From NCBI GenBank assembly GCA_029448655.1, contig JACCLO010000011.1:2294001-2358000 (forward strand): a DNA stretch of 64,000 nt, in the 5' to 3' direction. This document shows, one piece after another, positions 61,867-64,000 of the stretch (position 1 is its first letter; every line of letters starts with the position of its first letter). A model generated the notes under the pieces. The model had not been told where the DNA came from and ran no database searches. It saw only the letters and a list, made by a program, of their open reading frames with translations. A program made the translations under genes and the position numbers. Origin of the DNA: Wolfiporia cocos. Lineage: Eukaryota > Basidiomycota > Agaricomycetes > Polyporales > Phaeolaceae.

Positions 61867-62879
61867 TTCATTTCGCTTATCTTGCAGGGCGTTCTCCTAT
61901 GCATGTGGTTCTTCATATAAGCCCTGGGCGGGTATCAGTGCGAGGTGATACTGTTCAATCTCAAATGCCAACGGCCTGGGATGCGGTGCAGTTGCTTGAG
62001 GCCCGCCAGACTCCTGTAAGTGCTTGTCTTGCAACAGGAACGCCCGCTAGACAATAGCTTCGCTGTACACGCGGGTCAAGGCAAGGCCTCTGTGAGAATA
62101 GCGGTGGTTTGCAGGGTTTTTCGATTCCTTGCTGATACTGATATCCGGACCGCCATCAGGGAAGTAGGCAGTACGCGTTCCATGTGTATCCGCCATGAGG
62201 TGAGCGAGGCGGCTGAACACGACGCTGTTCAAAGCTGTGGAGTGACTCGCTGAAGATCGCGGCCAGGTCTTGCACATAGGCGAGTCTCGATGTCTCGTCG
62301 GGGACTCGGACTCGGGCACCGCAGGCTTCGAGAAGCACGAGGTGGGTGGAGCTGTGGGCATGATCCGCATCCGTAAAGTGAGATAGCTGCTCCACGCTAA
62401 GCCTTTCCTCAAATCCATCGGACGACAACCCAGCAGAGATTTACGTGCGACGCCATACGATGTGCCGCACCCCAGGGGTATTACTGGCCATGGCAGAGGG
62501 TATGATGCAACGCGCAGATGCCCTTTACTGTAGCGCATGATGAAACTGGTCGCAGAGGAAGCTTCAAGCGCAGTCTTCTCGCACTAGCCAAGAGCACTAG
62601 CCTGACCACGCGGGGCGGGTCCCGGCGCGCCCATGCAGCTGTCTGGCTGCGAGACAAACTGTAGGCTCGACGGTTCGGACATGCCTCTGAAACACCTTCT
62701 CGCATCGGATGAAGTATCACCAAGGCAGTGCTTGGAATCCCGCTTGGGTCCGAGAAAGCTCGCAGTATAAAGGTGGCGCTGTCCTGCCCCATTGTGGCTA
62801 TACCCCTCCCCCCATACGTCCGATCAACCCTCCTATCTCTGTCCCCACTTCTCCCTCCTTACTACCCATCCCAGGCAAG
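61867..62879. other. Intergenic, 1 kb
   Basis: Only short unrecognised frames. The last 110 bases hold the TATA box and a pyrimidine-rich leader for the following secreted-protein gene. Confidence 0.45.
62766..62772 (+). promoter_or_regulatory. TATA box of the small secreted-protein gene
   Basis: TATAAAG lies 114 bp before the ATG at 62880 and is followed by a CT-rich tract (CCTCCCCCCAT, CTCCCTCCTTAC). This is the clearest TATA promoter in the window and suits a regulated, strongly expressed secreted product. Confidence 0.6.
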
Positions 62880-63484
62880 ATGTTCATGCCATTTTCTGCA
62901 TTCTTGCTGCCTTTCCTCGCGTTCGTGACCGGTGTTGTTGCACAAGCGCCGGGCACGATCAGCGCGCCCGCGAACTACACCGTGATTCAACCGGGCGGGA
63001 TCTTCAATTTCACATACAACATCCGCGCCGACTACTGCAAGTCGAGCTATTCCTACTCTGTCTACCTCGTCACGCAGCCGCCGACGTCGATGGCGCCTGC
63101 CGATCAGTTCTTTGCTGGGTACTATATGGGGCGCTATGATGCCGCGAATTATCCGGGTGCGTCCGAAGTCGTAGCCGCGTAACGCGGACAGACCGACTGA
63201 AAGAGTACAACGTAGCTGTACCCTACCCGACGAACCCCGCACCCCTCAACCTGACCATGCCGAACTTCGCCAACTCGATGGGCGGCTGGGGAACAGGGCG
63301 CACCACGACTAATGCCACGTTCTACATCATGGTTCTGGAAGAATGGGATGATTGCGCGGTGCGTGGTCCTCCTCTTACCATGGCTTATGGCGCTTATGAC
63401 GAATGTTGTACCACTTTGCAGGGGACCTTGGGCAGGAAGATCGGCATGGCAGCCAATCCCATCATTTACAACGGTACCGCCTGA
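62880..63484 (+). CDS. Small secreted protein of a fungal family of unknown function
   Basis: Three exons (62880-63156, 63192-63358, 63422-63484) join in frame to 168 aa. A signal peptide (MFMPFSAFLLPFLAFVTGVV) is followed by QAPGTISAPANYTVIQPGG and FNFTYNIRADYCKSSYSYSV, then FAGYYMGRYDAANYP, the secreted core with NLTMPNFANSMGGWGTGRTT and FYIMVLEEWDDCA, and a short end (GRKIGMAANPIIYNGTA). Four N-glycosylation sequons and two cysteines are present. The beta-rich, Ig-like appearance (GTISAPANYTVIQPGGIFNF) is common in small secreted proteins of Polyporales. No catalytic motif is seen; the function is unknown. Confidence 0.85.
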
Positions 63485-63759
63485 AAATGAGACGATCTAG
63501 ATGCAGCCTGTAGGTGCTCGTGTCTGAGTCGTTGACATGTGGACAGCCTCGAATGGACAGCTTGGACTGTTCTCTTCTACGAATTGTAACGAAAAGACAA
63601 TTTGGCCGTAGTGTGATAGGATATAAACTGGACTGTTGTATTTTACAATGTTGTGTAGCTGATAGTTGGGTTGTTGTGGTTTTGTAGTGCTGCGACTGAC
63701 CATTACAAATGCAATTTCTCCCTAGGAAGCTCGTTTGCCACTTCGGCACGTATCATAAC
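63485..63759. other. 3' flank between the secreted-protein gene and the third element copy
   Basis: AT-rich, probably a 3' UTR and spacer. No ORF of note. Confidence 0.4.
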
Positions 63760-64000
63760 GACAGATTCATCTGTATTTGAGAAAACACATGCCTGCCGCC
63801 AACTATACGAGTACAGACTATTCGTGATGCAGCAGCGTAACGACCCGCGTAAGACTGCAGCCAAGCGGTACGAGTACAGTAGAGATGAGGAGCCTGCGCG
63901 AGAACGACCACATCGATAATTTGACTTGAAACCATTTCTATAGGCTAATACTGGAAGTCAGCGAAAGTCAAGTCAACGAGAGATGTCAACTTACCGATGG
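63760..64000 (-). repeat. Third copy of the element's outer end, truncated by the window edge
   Basis: Matches the outer ends of both arms over at least 240 bp: GAGTACAG..TATTCGTGATGCAGCAGCGT, GTACGAGTACAGTAGAGATG, GAACGACCACATCGATAATT and AGTCAAGTCAACGAGAGATG. It is oriented like the left arm (outer end on the left, body to the right) and so is probably the left end of another member that continues past 64000. Divergence from the two arms is greater than between the arms. Confidence 0.85.

Overview
This window reads as nuclear DNA of a basidiomycete fungus, most likely an Agaricomycete (mushroom or polypore group). The genes carry many short introns (mostly 45-70 nt, GT..AG with CTAAC/CTGAC-like branch sites). 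Coding exons are GC-rich, and several families are typical of basidiomycetes: a DUF6533 seven-TM protein, RRM-YTH protein architecture, a Cdc25-type RasGEF with an SH3 domain, and lineage-specific secreted glycoproteins. All models were spliced by eye; where reading frame and family match both agree across every junction I give exon coordinates.

Layout. 1-5.3 kb: the acidic C-terminus of a gene entering from the left, then a nine-exon secreted, probably GPI-anchored glycoprotein. 5.3-20.7 kb: a dense housekeeping block with SH3-RasGEF (+), F-box/WD40 protein (-), the mitochondrial Miro GTPase Gem1 (+), a von Willebrand A protein (+), a G-patch nucleolar protein (-), the eIF2 assembly factor Cdc123 (+) and a small, probably mitochondrial membrane protein (-). 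22-24 kb: the DUF6533 membrane protein. 24.5-35.2 kb: RNase P/MRP subunit Pop1 (+), a borealin-like chromosomal passenger subunit (-), AMPK/Snf1 beta subunit (+) and eIF3i (-).

35.6-40.6 kb holds the most unusual object: two roughly 1.95-kb arms in inverted orientation around a 993-bp spacer. The inner 1,223 bp of the arms match by eye without a mismatch, while the outer 0.7 kb has diverged. The outer end of the arm occurs a third time at 63.76 kb and runs out of the window. All three copies carry a 44-nt GT..AG segment that looks like a conserved intron. I read this as an undescribed long-terminal-inverted-repeat (fold-back) element family.

40.7-46.6 kb: PIG-U (-) and a cyclin K/Ctk2-like cyclin (+) share a 70-bp start-to-start interval, followed by a BTB-domain protein (+). 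46.6-49.7 kb has no gene I can support. 49.7-53.3 kb: an RRM-YTH m6A-reader protein whose YTH domain is split by an insertion of about 200 residues. 53.3-56.7 kb is intergenic and contains a perfect 46-bp palindrome. 56.7-63.5 kb: dipeptidyl-peptidase V (-), proteasome ATPase Rpt5 (+) and a small secreted protein (+).

There is no metabolic cluster. Most genes are single-copy eukaryotic core functions (translation initiation, RNA processing, GPI anchoring, proteasome, mitochondrial dynamics, nutrient and Ras signalling), often in divergent or convergent pairs with short intergenic spaces. No tRNA, rRNA or CRISPR feature was found.
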